32,317 nucleotides of DNA from Dehalococcoidia bacterium (lineage in GTDB: Bacteria > Chloroflexota > Dehalococcoidia > GIF9 > AB-539-J10). Every line of letters starts with the position of its first letter. The stretch's first letter is position 1. A program made the position numbers and the translations under genes. The stretch lies in assembly GCA_030605665.1 (NCBI GenBank), contig JAUWHW010000002.1, positions 1 to 32,317 on the forward strand, written 5' to 3'. Positions 13,905-22,539 of this stretch are shown here, one piece after another. The notes beneath the pieces were generated by a model. The model did no database searches and was not told the DNA's origin. It saw only the letters and a program-made list of their open reading frames with translations.

Positions 13905-15353
13905 TTATTGTGTCTCGCTCTCTTTAATTAACTCAGGATGCAGAATGCCAATAAAAGGCAGATTACGATATTTTCCCATGTAATCCAAACCATAGCCGAC
14001 TATAAACTCGTCGGGAATCTCAAAGCCTATATAATCGAGAGGGATATTTACCAATCGGCGTGCTCTCTTGTCAAGTAACGTGCAGACACGAAGGCTAGCT
14101 GGGTTTTGAGCTGAAAGGTGGCCGAGAACATAATTTAGTGTCATGCCAGTATCTACAATATCCTCGACCATCAATACATGGTGCCCGGTTATGCTGCTAT
14201 CAAGGTCTTTCGTTATTTTGACCACTTGGCCATCATCGCCACCGTAGTATGAGATAGCCATAAAATCGATCGTGACTGGTAGGGAAAGATGCTGCATCAA
14301 GTCGGCCATAAAGCAGACAACGCCCTTTAAAATACCAATCAAGACTAGACACTGGCCGGTGTAATCATGAGAGATGTGCCTAGCCAAAGTTCTTACTCTC
14401 CGCTGGATTTGGCTATGGGTATAGAGGACTCGGCTAATTCCCTCTATTTTGGCTTTGCCTTGGGGACCATAACCATACTTAGCCAGCAGTTTAAAAAAGT
14501 CATTCTTGGTAAGAAGCTTAATATTGACTTCAGGATAGAGTTCCTTGAGCTGACGTAGTTTGCGATTCTTTTCCGTTATCAGGTTTTGCTTCAGTGTAGT
14601 GAGCTCAACATAAAGGTTTAGCTCAGGTAAATAGAAGTCAGGGGTGAACATCTCAGCTATCTCACCACCTTTCCAGCGAAGAGGGAAGGAGCGAGGTTCA
14701 TAAAGCCATTCAATGCAGTAGAAATCCAAAAGTTTGGCAAACTCTTCTTCGCTAGGGTGAGCAAATTCCGTTGGTCTCAGCGATGTGGTGGGCGATTGAG
14801 GCGCTTGAGCTAACTTTGCTTGCTTCTCACTTGCCTTGTATCCTCTAGCTAACAATTGGTGAAGCTCTGCTCTGTTCAAGAGAACAGAGTTTATATTGGC
14901 AACGCTGTCAATGAAGTCTTTATCAGCCTCTGAAAATTGGCGAGGTTCACGTGTATACACTCTGATTTCACCAATTGTTTCTCCTTTCTCAAGTATAGGA
15001 ACTCCAATTATAGAACATACTCTTTGCTCTTTTGCTATTTGAGGGTGTTGAATCCGCTCATCTTTAGTAGCATCGGGAACAGCTACCACTTTGCCATCAA
15101 GGATTTCGGGGAGGCTCTTATGAGCATCAAGCGGGCCTTTTCTGAGATAGAGGTCGCTTAGACCATGGGCACCTACAGTGATTAAATATTCCTTTCTCGG
15201 GTCAAGGAGCGAAATACGGCAGCCATTTGCTTGCATCGCCTTGGTAGTACTTTTAGCGATAGAATTAAAGGTCTTTCTTAAACCAAAAGTCGAGTTGGCG
15301 ACTCTAGCTATCTGTTTTAGAGCTAAATAATAACTACCCTTGGAGCTACTCAT
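13905..15353 (-). CDS. GAF / PD-(D/E)XK-like / hypoxanthine phosphoribosyltransferase fusion
   Basis: 482 aa with three parts. Residues about 1-165 form a GAF domain (ISLLDPRKEYLITVGAHG, then IGVPILEKGETIGEIRV). Residues about 200-295 resemble a restriction-endonuclease fold: TPDFYLPELNLYVELTTLK, with PD at 238-239 and E250 but Thr where the motif Lys is expected. Residues about 305-475 are an HPRT-type phosphoribosyltransferase: LIGILKGVVCFMADL, the SYYGGD loop and the PRPP loop VEDIVDTGMTL (396-406). It probably salvages hypoxanthine or guanine, with sensory and nuclease-like parts of unknown role. It lies 10 bp after nrdJ, so nucleotide metabolism genes are grouped. Confidence 0.8.
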   Translation of the reverse strand: MSSSKGSYYLALKQIARVANSTFGLRKTFNSIAKSTTKAMQANGCRISLLDPRKEYLITVGAHGLSDLYLRKGPLDAHKSLPEILDGKVVAVPDATKDERIQHPQIAKEQRVCSIIGVPILEKGETIGEIRVYTREPRQFSEADKDFIDSVANINSVLLNRAELHQLLARGYKASEKQAKLAQAPQSPTTSLRPTEFAHPSEEEFAKLLDFYCIEWLYEPRSFPLRWKGGEIAEMFTPDFYLPELNLYVELTTLKQNLITEKNRKLRQLKELYPEVNIKLLTKNDFFKLLAKYGYGPQGKAKIEGISRVLYTHSQIQRRVRTLARHISHDYTGQCLVLIGILKGVVCFMADLMQHLSLPVTIDFMAISYYGGDDGQVVKITKDLDSSITGHHVLMVEDIVDTGMTLNYVLGHLSAQNPASLRVCTLLDKRARRLVNIPLDYIGFEIPDEFIVGYGLDYMGKYRNLPFIGILHPELIKESETQ

Positions 15354-15363
15354 TTCTTATTGT

Positions 15364-17859
15364 CTATTCACATTTGGTGAAACCACAGTTAAGGCAGATA
15401 TTACAACCTTCCTGATAAATTAAAGGACTACCACACTCAGGACATTGCCCTGCCCAGCTTTTGACTACTTCAGATACTTTAGAGTTGCTACTATCCTCAT
15501 TATTGGCATATTTCTGCAACACAGTGGCAATAGCATCGGCACAGGACATAACAGCGCGCCCTTGCTCCCAAGCAATGGAGGGACAGCGGATGCCGCGCAA
15601 ATGTCCGGCAACAGAATTCACATCCACCCCAGACCTCAGGGCTAAAGAGATAAGGCGGCTAATAGCCTCGAGCTGTGCCGCTGCACAGCCCCCGGCTTTC
15701 CCTAGAGTGGAGAAAACTTCAGCTATGCCCTGCTCATCGAAATTTACCGTTATATAGATATAACCACACCCAGTGCTTACCCTTTCAGTTATGCCCCTAG
15801 TAACTTTAGGTCTCTTCCGGGGAACTAGCTTACCTTCAGTTTTCCCCCTCTTTTTACCTACGGTAAGAACCTGGCCTTCTCGACTTCTGTCTCGATAAAT
15901 AGTTATTCCTTTTAAGCCTTCATGATAAGCCAGCGTATATACTTTGGTTACATCTTCAGGCGTTGCTTCATAGGGAAAATTAACCGTCTTGGAGACAGCA
16001 CTATCAGTGAACTTCTGAAAGGCTGCTTGCATCCTAACATGCCATTCTGGGGATATATCATGCGCACAGACAAAGAGCCTCTTTATCTCCTCAGGTATGC
16101 CCGGTATATCATGTAGCTTTTTCCCTTCGGCTAGCTCCCTCATCAATTCTGGGGAATAAAACTCACCCTTTCTAGCTGCCTGCTCAAAGTAAGGGTTTGC
16201 TTCTATGAATTCCTCACCCTCAAGGATATGGCGCATATAGCTCAAGGCAAAGATTGGCTCAATACCACTGGAGCAATTGGCGATTATGCTCAAGCTGCCA
16301 GTAGGGGCAATGGTACTTCGAGAGGCATTTCGAAAACGAGGGCCATCAGGCATATCATAGATGCTTCCTTTAAAGGCGGGGAAAACACCCCTCTCCTCAG
16401 CTAGCTCTACTGAAGCTTTATTTGCTTCCTCGGATATGAAATGCGTAACCTCTTCAGCTACGCTGGTAGCTTGTTCGCTGTCATAAGGAATGCCAAGCTG
16501 GATCAGCATATCAGCAAAGCCCATCAGCCCCAAACCTATTTTTCTGGTAGCTTTTGTCCTTTGAGCTATTTCAGGCAAGGGATATCGATTAACATCGATA
16601 ACATTATCGAGGAAGCGAACAGCTAGCTTAACCACCTGTGAGAGCTTAGCATAGTCAATTTGGGGTTGGTTATCCTGGCAGAGCACCATTTTGGATAGAT
16701 TTACAGAGCCTAAGTTACAAGATTCGAAGGGAAGTAAAGGTTGTTCACCACACGGGTTAGTGCTTTCTATCTTGCCCAAGTTAGGTGTGGGATTATGCCT
16801 GTTTATTTCGTCCATAAATACGATGCCCGGATCACCGGTGCGCCAAGCCATATTAACTATTTTATCGAATACCTCCTTGGCATTAAGCTTAGCGGTTACC
16901 TCTCCTGTTCGTGGGTTTACCAAGTTGTAGTCAGCACCTTTCTCCACCGCTTCCATAAAACTATCCATTACAGCTACCGAGAGGTTAAAATTGGTTAGAG
17001 CTTCAGGATCCTCTTTAGCTGCAATGAACTCTAAAATATCGGGGTGATCAATAGCTAGTATCGCCATATTAGCCCCACGACGCATACCACCTTGCTTTAT
17101 CACATCGGTAGCAGTATCAAAAACTCGCATAAAAGAGACAGGACCGCTGGCGATACCACCTGTGGAGCCAACTCTATCCTTTTCTGGTCTGAGTCGGGAA
17201 AAGGAAAAGCCAGTGCCACCACCACTTTTATGAATTAAAGCAGTATATCTCACAGCATTAAAAATGGATTCCATAGAATCATCAATGGGTATAACAAAAC
17301 AGGCTGATAGCTGCCCTAATTCGCTGCCGGCATTCATCAGTGTGGGGGAATTAGGTAGAAATTCTAAATTTGCCATTAACTGATAAAATGCCTCTTCCAT
17401 AGAGGAGACATCAGCTTCTGTGTCGTAAAGGAGTTCAGCTGAGGCAATGTGCCTGGCTACGCGGCAAAACAGCTCCTGCGGAGTCTCAATAACTTCCCCT
17501 TCCTCGTTCTTTTTCAAATATCTTTTTTCCAGAACTCTCAAAGAATTCTCGCTAAGTTCAATTCCAGAAATGACTTGGATACTTGCTTGAGGAGAAAACT
17601 CGTCTGCAGTTAGAACTTCACTGACTATTGCCTGGAGTTGGGAAGAGGATATGGGATACTTACGGCGTGGTGAAACAAATTCCTCCATACCTGGCAAGGG
17701 TCGAATTGCTTCTAAACGTTGCATTACTTGTCCTGTAAAGCTTTCCAGCATGTTTCTATCAGTTATGCCCATAGATTCAGCAGCAGCAAAAACAGCTCGA
17801 GCTACTTTATCTTGATCAACAGGCTTGACCTGGCTGGTTTCTCTGCGGGATTTAGCCAT
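15364..17859 (-). CDS. nrdJ: Adenosylcobalamin-dependent ribonucleotide reductase (class II)
   Basis: 831 aa. It reduces ribonucleotides to deoxyribonucleotides with coenzyme B12, needing neither oxygen nor a glycyl radical activase. The active site is visible: C187 (SACFVIP), N368-P-C370-G-E372 with the radical Cys in the middle, and C381 (ESCNLGS) as the partner of C187. The substrate loop HKSGGGTGFSFSRLRP is at 210-225. The C-terminus has a zinc-ribbon tail (CPECG...CLNCGFTKC), which in this type re-reduces the active-site disulfide. The N-terminal 100 residues may be a degenerate ATP-cone. It starts 3 bp after nrdR and is presumably co-transcribed and repressed by NrdR. Confidence 0.95.
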   Translation of the reverse strand: MAKSRRETSQVKPVDQDKVARAVFAAAESMGITDRNMLESFTGQVMQRLEAIRPLPGMEEFVSPRRKYPISSSQLQAIVSEVLTADEFSPQASIQVISGIELSENSLRVLEKRYLKKNEEGEVIETPQELFCRVARHIASAELLYDTEADVSSMEEAFYQLMANLEFLPNSPTLMNAGSELGQLSACFVIPIDDSMESIFNAVRYTALIHKSGGGTGFSFSRLRPEKDRVGSTGGIASGPVSFMRVFDTATDVIKQGGMRRGANMAILAIDHPDILEFIAAKEDPEALTNFNLSVAVMDSFMEAVEKGADYNLVNPRTGEVTAKLNAKEVFDKIVNMAWRTGDPGIVFMDEINRHNPTPNLGKIESTNPCGEQPLLPFESCNLGSVNLSKMVLCQDNQPQIDYAKLSQVVKLAVRFLDNVIDVNRYPLPEIAQRTKATRKIGLGLMGFADMLIQLGIPYDSEQATSVAEEVTHFISEEANKASVELAEERGVFPAFKGSIYDMPDGPRFRNASRSTIAPTGSLSIIANCSSGIEPIFALSYMRHILEGEEFIEANPYFEQAARKGEFYSPELMRELAEGKKLHDIPGIPEEIKRLFVCAHDISPEWHVRMQAAFQKFTDSAVSKTVNFPYEATPEDVTKVYTLAYHEGLKGITIYRDRSREGQVLTVGKKRGKTEGKLVPRKRPKVTRGITERVSTGCGYIYITVNFDEQGIAEVFSTLGKAGGCAAAQLEAISRLISLALRSGVDVNSVAGHLRGIRCPSIAWEQGRAVMSCADAIATVLQKYANNEDSSNSKVSEVVKSWAGQCPECGSPLIYQEGCNICLNCGFTKCE

Positions 17860-17862
17860 TTC

Positions 17863-18387
17863 TTACCTCTTTCGGCCAATTAAGGAATTCACCGCCTCGG
17901 AAGGCAACAGCGGTAGTTGATTTGCTGGCGGCGTCAGGGTTTCCCCTTCCGCTAGGCTATCCACCACCTGTTTTAAAGCACCAATATCAGTAAATTCACG
18001 GTAAACGCTAGCAAAGCGAATATAAGCGATATGGTCAAGCTTCTCCAACTCTCGCATAGCCAGGTCGCCAATAATGGAGCTAGAAATTTCGGCCTGGCCT
18101 AAGTGATAAAGCTCAGCTTCAATGTTGTCTATGAGCTTATCGATAGCTCCTGTGGGTAGAGGGCGTTTCTCACAAGCTTTGCGGATTCCACAGGAGAGTT
18201 TATCTCGGCTGAATTCCTCGCGCCGGCCATCCTTCTTAACCACAAGGATATTCTGAGACTGTGCGCGCTCGTAGGTAGTGAAGCGAGCTCCACAGGCAAG
18301 ACACTTCCTCCGTCGTCTCACCCCCTCATCCACAGACCGAGAATCTAGCACCCTCGATTCCGATCCACTACAGTAAGGGCACTTCAT
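17863..18387 (-). CDS. nrdR: Transcriptional repressor NrdR
   Basis: 174 aa from ATG 18387, which has GGAGG 5 bp upstream; a TTG at 18399 would add four residues but overlaps that RBS. The zinc ribbon is MKCPYC...CLACGARF (C3, C6, C29, C32) with the DNA-contacting basic RRRRK, followed by an ATP-cone (about 49-139) that senses the dATP/ATP balance. NrdR represses ribonucleotide reductase genes at NrdR boxes. Its location directly before nrdJ, with a candidate box upstream, fits autoregulation. Confidence 0.95.
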   Translation of the reverse strand: MKCPYCSGSESRVLDSRSVDEGVRRRRKCLACGARFTTYERAQSQNILVVKKDGRREEFSRDKLSCGIRKACEKRPLPTGAIDKLIDNIEAELYHLGQAEISSSIIGDLAMRELEKLDHIAYIRFASVYREFTDIGALKQVVDSLAEGETLTPPANQLPLLPSEAVNSLIGRKR

Positions 18388-18418
18388 AAATTCCTCCAAG
18401 AATTGTGTTATAAAGAAA

Positions 18419-18441
18419 TTTTACTACTATATGTAGTAAAA
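18419..18441 (-). promoter_or_regulatory. Candidate NrdR box upstream of nrdR-nrdJ
   Basis: A perfect palindrome with 9-bp arms TTTTACTAC/GTAGTAAAA around TATAT. Within it CTATATGTAG (18427-18436) matches the NrdR-box core CWATATATWG at 9 of 10 positions. A -10-like TATAAC lies at 18412-18407, so a bound repressor would cover the spacer and -35 region. Only one box is visible, whereas NrdR usually uses two. Confidence 0.5.
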
Positions 18442-18447
18442 AGCAAG

Positions 18448-18490
18448 TAAAGGAAAGGCGGTGTTTTGTAATTTCACCGCCTTTCCTTTA
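18448..18490 (-). terminator. Intrinsic terminator of the mraZ-ftsZ operon
   Basis: A perfect 16-bp stem TAAAGGAAAGGCGGTG / CACCGCCTTTCCTTTA with an 11-nt A+T-rich loop begins 15 bp after the ftsZ stop. On the minus strand it is followed by CTTGCTTTTTAC. It separates the division operon from nrdR. Confidence 0.88.
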
Positions 18491-18504
18491 ATGAGGCTTA
18501 AGGT

Positions 18505-19632
18505 CTACTGCCAAGAAATTTTAGATGGCTGAGGGGTGAGCTCTGTTTTACCCTTAACAGCGCTTACTAATTGGGAGGAAGGGTAGCGCTGAGTACGGCG
18601 CAAGAAAGAGGGGACATCAAGGGTTTCACCGCTTTTTATTAAACGGCGAAGTTCCTCCAAATTAGGTGCCCCCTTGCCATACTGACTACTGAAGCCGGTG
18701 GCGATAACGGTAATCTTAACTTCGCTGTCCAGCTTAGGATCAAAGACCACCCCAAATATGATGTTAGCTCTGGGGGCAACTGCCTGGCTAATGACTTGAG
18801 CTGCCTCATTACATTCGAAGAGAGTAAGGCTAGGGCCGCCAGCGATATTGAACAGCACTCCTTTAGCTCCGCTTATGGAAACATCGAGCAACGGGCTAGC
18901 CAGGGCAGCCTTAGCAGCTTCAGCAGCTCGATTCTGCCCACTGCCTTTCCCTACAGACATCCATGCTGGGCCAGCATCTTTCATCACCGATTTAATATCA
19001 GCAAAATCGAGATTAATTAACCCAGGAACGGTGACAACCTCAGAGATGGCCTGCACTCCGTGAAAAAGGGCGTCGTCAGCCAATTTAAAAGCGCTATCAA
19101 CAGTGGTTTTGGCATCACAGAGCTGCAGGAGGCGGTCGTTAGGTATAATAATTAGCGTATCCACCTTGTTAGCTAGCTTAAGTATGCCTTCTTCAGCTAC
19201 TTCAGTTCGGTGTCCCCCTTCGAAAGCGAAGGGTTTGGTCACTACACCGATGGTGAGAGCGCCAGATTCCTTAGCCGTTTGAGCCACAACGGGGATACCG
19301 CCAGTGCCTGTGCCACCACCCAGGCCACAACTGATAAACACCATATCAGCCCCCTCGATGACCTCCTCGATTATCTGGCGACTTTCCTCAGTTGCCTTGA
19401 ATCCTAGCTCAGGGTCACCGCCTACGCCTAGGCCTTTGGTCGACTTCTCCCCCAGTTGAATGCGAGTAGGCGCCTCGGCCAATGCCAGAGCTTGAGCATC
19501 GGTATTCGCAACTATGAAATCAACACCTCTAATGCCTTCGCGAACCATGCGGCTGATAGCATTACAACCACCTCCACCAATGCCTATTGCCTTAATTTTT
19601 GCTGGTGTTGGAGCAACTATCGTTTTTGCCAT
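18505..19632 (-). CDS. ftsZ: Cell division protein FtsZ
   Basis: 375 aa. The tubulin-like GTPase polymerises into the division ring. The tubulin signature GGGTGTG is at 105-111, the T3-type GGGGCNA at 19-25 and the T7 synergy loop NLDFADIKS at 207-215 with D209 and D212. The C-terminal part is short: LDVPSFLRR (near 340) replaces the usual DIPAFLRR and little linker follows, so the tail that binds FtsA may be unusual. AAGGAGG lies 6 bp before ATG. The order mraZ-rsmH-ftsA-ftsZ and the lack of wall-synthesis genes suggest division with a reduced or absent peptidoglycan wall. Confidence 0.95.
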   Translation of the reverse strand: MAKTIVAPTPAKIKAIGIGGGGCNAISRMVREGIRGVDFIVANTDAQALALAEAPTRIQLGEKSTKGLGVGGDPELGFKATEESRQIIEEVIEGADMVFISCGLGGGTGTGGIPVVAQTAKESGALTIGVVTKPFAFEGGHRTEVAEEGILKLANKVDTLIIIPNDRLLQLCDAKTTVDSAFKLADDALFHGVQAISEVVTVPGLINLDFADIKSVMKDAGPAWMSVGKGSGQNRAAEAAKAALASPLLDVSISGAKGVLFNIAGGPSLTLFECNEAAQVISQAVAPRANIIFGVVFDPKLDSEVKITVIATGFSSQYGKGAPNLEELRRLIKSGETLDVPSFLRRTQRYPSSQLVSAVKGKTELTPQPSKISWQ

Positions 19633-19673
19633 TTGAACCTCCTTTCTAAGAAATATTAAAGTTTTGTCATCTT

Positions 19674-20891
19674 TTAACCACGAAATAGCTTCCTAAATAA
19701 ACTAATAAAACTGCTCAAAATGCCGCCTCTTCTTAGTTGCCATGCTGACCTCTCCCTGTTTCTCGCCTGCCATAGAATCAAGCCGATAGTAGTAGCATAA
19801 GCTGAGTCATGAAGAACATCAGTGATGCCATAAATGCCTGAATCTGAGGGCTGACCTTTGCGTACTGGAAATCGCAGCACTGACTTCCCTAGCTCATCAA
19901 GTCCAGTTAAGTTAGCTGTGCCACCTGTAAGCACTAAGCCACAGGGAGCCAAAGTTTGATAATCAGTAGTGGGCATTTCCAGAAGTATGAGTTCAAACAG
20001 TTCCTCCATTCGAGAGCGGATGATGTCACACAGGTCACGATAGGAAGCGCTATGACCGTTCTCTATGCCCACCTCGGGTGTCTTGTTGGCATCTAGCCCT
20101 GGTGTTACATTTCCATATCTTTTTTTCATTTTTTCCGCTATGTTGAAGGGCAAACCTAAACCGATAGCGATATCACTGGTCACTTGGTAGCCAGCTACCG
20201 GGATAATCGAAGCATGGTAGATACTACCATCTCTGAATACCGCTATATCTGTAGTACCACCACCAATGTCAGCCATAATAACACCACTATCTCTCTCCTG
20301 CCGGGTTAATACTGCCTCGCCGGCAGCCAGGGGCTCCAGAATTAAATCTTCAACCTCGACACCTGTGCTGCGGACACACTTAACCAGATTCTGCACTGAA
20401 GACACTGATGCCGTGATAATGTGAGTCTCCACATCTAATCTGGTGCCGTGCATGCCTACGGGTTGTTTTACTCTTTCTTCGCCATTTAATGTATAATAGC
20501 GAGGAATAGCATGGAGTAATTTCTTCCCCTCAGGAACCGAGACACTACGAGCCGCAGACAGCACTCTTTTGAGATCTTGAGGGCGAACTAACCGGTCATC
20601 ACGTGGTATAGACACTACGCCTCGATTATTAAGACTGCTTATATGCCTGCCAGTAACCCCCACATAGACAGAGTCTATCCTCATACCGCTAATCCGCTGA
20701 GCTTCCTTTATTGAGTCAGTAATGGATGCCTTAGCCTCGTCCATATTGACTACAATGCCTTTGTGCAGGCCATGACTAGGGACAACTCCTACTCCTAAAA
20801 CTTCGATGTCGTCTTGTGCCCTTACATTAGCTACAATGGTAGCTATCTTAGTTGTGCCCACATCGATAGAGGAAACAATTTTTTTTGCCAT
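19674..20891 (-). CDS. ftsA: Cell division protein FtsA
   Basis: 405 aa. An actin-like ATPase that anchors FtsZ to the membrane. Actin-fold motifs: SSIDVGTTKIATIVA near residue 7-21, MADIGGGTTDIAVFRDG (about 206-222) and LTGGTANLTGLDE near 321-333. The C-terminus ends in an amphipathic helix rich in Phe, Leu, Arg and Lys (SSFISLFRKLFRG), the expected membrane-targeting sequence. AGGAGG precedes the ATG. It is separated from rsmH by 33 bp and from ftsZ by 41 bp, in one operon. Confidence 0.95.
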   Translation of the reverse strand: MAKKIVSSIDVGTTKIATIVANVRAQDDIEVLGVGVVPSHGLHKGIVVNMDEAKASITDSIKEAQRISGMRIDSVYVGVTGRHISSLNNRGVVSIPRDDRLVRPQDLKRVLSAARSVSVPEGKKLLHAIPRYYTLNGEERVKQPVGMHGTRLDVETHIITASVSSVQNLVKCVRSTGVEVEDLILEPLAAGEAVLTRQERDSGVIMADIGGGTTDIAVFRDGSIYHASIIPVAGYQVTSDIAIGLGLPFNIAEKMKKRYGNVTPGLDANKTPEVGIENGHSASYRDLCDIIRSRMEELFELILLEMPTTDYQTLAPCGLVLTGGTANLTGLDELGKSVLRFPVRKGQPSDSGIYGITDVLHDSAYATTIGLILWQARNRERSAWQLRRGGILSSFISLFRKLFRG

Positions 20892-20924
20892 TTTTACCTC
20901 CTTTCTTATTATAGATATTCTCGT

Positions 20925-21863
20925 TTACTTTAAGCGTTCGGCTATTCTCATTTTAGCGCTGCGGCTGCGTGGGTTGGATTCTATCTCCAACGAAGTAGGT
21001 CTAATGACCTTCCTTGATATAAGCTTTAAGGTGGGCACATGCCCACAGCGACATACTATTGTTCCCGGTGGGCATAGGCAGCTACTAGCTTCACGTCGCA
21101 TAAATTCCTTAACTAAGCGGTCTTCCAGGGAGTGATAGCTGATAACCACTAGTCTGCCTCGAAAACGAAGGAGGTTAATAGTTTGTTCCAGAGCCACTTT
21201 TAGATTCTCCAGCTCTCTATTAACAGCGATGCGAAGCGCCATAAAAGTCCTGGTGGCTGGGTGGATCCTGGCATGCTTATGACCAAGAACTTGTTTCACC
21301 ACCTGAGCAAGTTGTACAGTAGATGTAATAGGGCGGTTCTGTACAATGTGCTGAGCTATTCGCCGGCTGTGATGCTCCTCTCCATATTCCTTAATAGTAT
21401 GGGCTAACTCCTGCTCAGAAAAGGTGTTAACGATGTCAGCTACAGTTAGCTCTTGTCTGGGGTCAAACCTCATATCGAGAGGAGCCTCGCGCTGAAAGCT
21501 AAAGCCACGCTGGGCTGTATCCAGTTGCATAGAGGAGACGCCAAGGTCAAAAAGAATGCCATCAACTGGATAGAATTTGTATTTGCTGCAGATAGCTTCA
21601 AGGTTGGCGAAGTTGTTATTAACCAAGCTAACTACTTCACTATAGTCGCCAAATTTAGCTTTGGCTACTCTAATAGCCTCGGAATCAGCATCAATACCTA
21701 AGAGCTTGCCTTGAGGTAAAATCCTTTCCAAAATGGCAGTAGCATGCCCACCTAAACCTACAGTGCAATCAATAAAATATCCCCCCGGTTGAGCTTGTAA
21801 TCCTTCTATGGCTTCCTTAAGCAAAACAGGTACATGAGTTGGTAAAGACATAGTCACACTCAT
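20925..21863 (-). CDS. rsmH: 16S rRNA (cytosine1402-N4)-methyltransferase RsmH
   Basis: 312 aa. It methylates C1402 of 16S rRNA using S-adenosylmethionine. The N-terminal THVPVLLKEAI, the SAM-binding DCTVGLGGHA (32-41), ILFDLGVSSMQLD and FSFQREAPLDMRFDP segments are all typical, and VISYHSLEDRLVKEFM near 250-265 marks the C-terminal conserved block. An internal ATG (MSLPTHVP) is an alternative start. It lies 3 bp after mraZ. Confidence 0.95.
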   Translation of the reverse strand: MSVTMSLPTHVPVLLKEAIEGLQAQPGGYFIDCTVGLGGHATAILERILPQGKLLGIDADSEAIRVAKAKFGDYSEVVSLVNNNFANLEAICSKYKFYPVDGILFDLGVSSMQLDTAQRGFSFQREAPLDMRFDPRQELTVADIVNTFSEQELAHTIKEYGEEHHSRRIAQHIVQNRPITSTVQLAQVVKQVLGHKHARIHPATRTFMALRIAVNRELENLKVALEQTINLLRFRGRLVVISYHSLEDRLVKEFMRREASSCLCPPGTIVCRCGHVPTLKLISRKVIRPTSLEIESNPRSRSAKMRIAERLK

Positions 21864-21866
21864 TAG

Positions 21867-22289
21867 CTATGCTCCAAGGCCCTCCATAATTTGGGATGCT
21901 TGTTCTTCAGCTGTAGCTTTCTCTGCCTTCCACAGTCCCTCATTCCAAAGTTCAACATAATTATTGGCGCCAACAACAACTGCAGTATCGCCAATCTCAG
22001 CATAACTGCGTAAGGGAGAAAGCAACGTTATTCTACCTTGCCTATCAAAGGAGGCACTGAAAGCAGAACCGAAAATAGCGCGATTCAGTTTTCTTAAATT
22101 AGCTGGGGTTACTGCCTTAGCAGCCAAGGTATCAGCCAACCTTTTCCACTCAGCCGAAGGGTAAACAGTAATGCATTTTTCTGTTCCCCTAGTTAATATC
22201 ACAGTCTCCCTCATTTCGCGCCTGAATTTTGGTGGTAGAGGCACCCTTCCTTTTTCATCAACCTTATATTGATATTCACCAAAAAACAT
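21867..22289 (-). CDS. mraZ: Division-cluster regulator MraZ
   Basis: 140 aa, made of two AbrB-like swapped-hairpin halves, each with the DxxxR motif: YKVDEKGRVPLPPKFR (about 7-22) and FDRQGRITLLSPLR (about 80-93). MraZ forms a ring that binds TGGG-type direct repeats at its own promoter. Such repeats lie directly upstream (22305-22334). GGAGG is 5 bp before the ATG. First gene of the mraZ-rsmH-ftsA-ftsZ operon. Confidence 0.95.
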   Translation of the reverse strand: MFFGEYQYKVDEKGRVPLPPKFRREMRETVILTRGTEKCITVYPSAEWKRLADTLAAKAVTPANLRKLNRAIFGSAFSASFDRQGRITLLSPLRSYAEIGDTAVVVGANNYVELWNEGLWKAEKATAEEQASQIMEGLGA

Positions 22290-22304
22290 CTCTTCCTCCG
22301 CAAA

Positions 22305-22334
22305 ATCTACCCTTTTTCCCCACTTCTCCCCACT
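22305..22334 (-). promoter_or_regulatory. MraZ-box direct repeats
   Basis: On the minus strand three 10-bp units stand in a row: AGTGGGGAGA, AGTGGGGAAA and the weaker AAGGGTAGAT. The 10-bp spacing and TGGG core match known MraZ operators. The repeats cover the expected transcription start, fitting autorepression. Confidence 0.7.
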
Positions 22335-22337
22335 TCT

Positions 22338-22368
22338 ATTATAACTCTTTACCCTTCTATTTTGTCAA
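22338..22368 (-). promoter_or_regulatory. Promoter of the mraZ-ftsZ operon
   Basis: Minus strand: TTGACA (22368-22363), a 19-bp spacer, TATAAT (22343-22338). Both boxes are perfect, but the spacer is long, which would make it dependent on or sensitive to bound protein. It is back to back with the rightward promoter at 22382. Confidence 0.6.
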
Positions 22369-22381
22369 GTCCCTGTGGGTA

Positions 22382-22410
22382 TTGACATATATCAGGGGTT
22401 CTTTTAATAT
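22382..22410 (+). promoter_or_regulatory. Promoter of the symporter leader (leader element 1)
   Basis: TTGACA (22382-22387), 17 bp, TAATAT (22405-22410); TATAAT at 22408-22413 is an alternative with a 20-bp spacer. The same promoter sequence (TATTGACATA, ATCA, TTCTTTTA, TATAATA in order) recurs at 27853-27890 upstream of the dihydropyrimidinase gene. Confidence 0.65.
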
Positions 22411-22459
22411 AATAAATAGAATAGATTTTCCTCCCTGAAATTTAAAGAAAGGAGGTAAT

Positions 22460-22501
22460 ATGCCAGCTCCTAAGAAGTTTCTTTTGCTGGGGAAGGGATA
22501 G
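22460..22501 (+). CDS. Leader peptide 1 (MPAPKKFLLLGKG)
   Basis: 13 codons and a TAG, preceded by AAAGGAGG 4 bp upstream of the ATG, a stronger RBS than most genes here. The last five codons and the stop form the 5' arm of the following terminator. A near-copy (MPVPKKFLLFGKV) lies at 28016-28057. Between them two Leu codons differ only synonymously (CTT/CTC, TTG/TTA), while Pro2, Pro4, Lys5, Lys6, Phe7, Gly11 and Lys12 are kept. I infer a translated regulatory peptide, not a functional protein. What it senses is unknown. Confidence 0.6.
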   Translation: MPAPKKFLLLGKG

Positions 22502-22539
22502 AGTTTTTCCTGTGCTCTATGTCTTCCCCCCTTTTGTTT
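22489..22539 (+). terminator. Attenuator-type terminator of leader 1
   Basis: The 15-base arms 22489-22503 (GGGGAAGGGATAGAG) and 22515-22529 (CTCTATGTCTTCCCC) give 14 pairs with one G-G mismatch around an 11-nt loop, followed by CCTTTTGTTT. The stop codon of the leader peptide (22499-22501) is within the 5' arm, so a ribosome finishing the peptide would block the hairpin. Confidence 0.8.
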
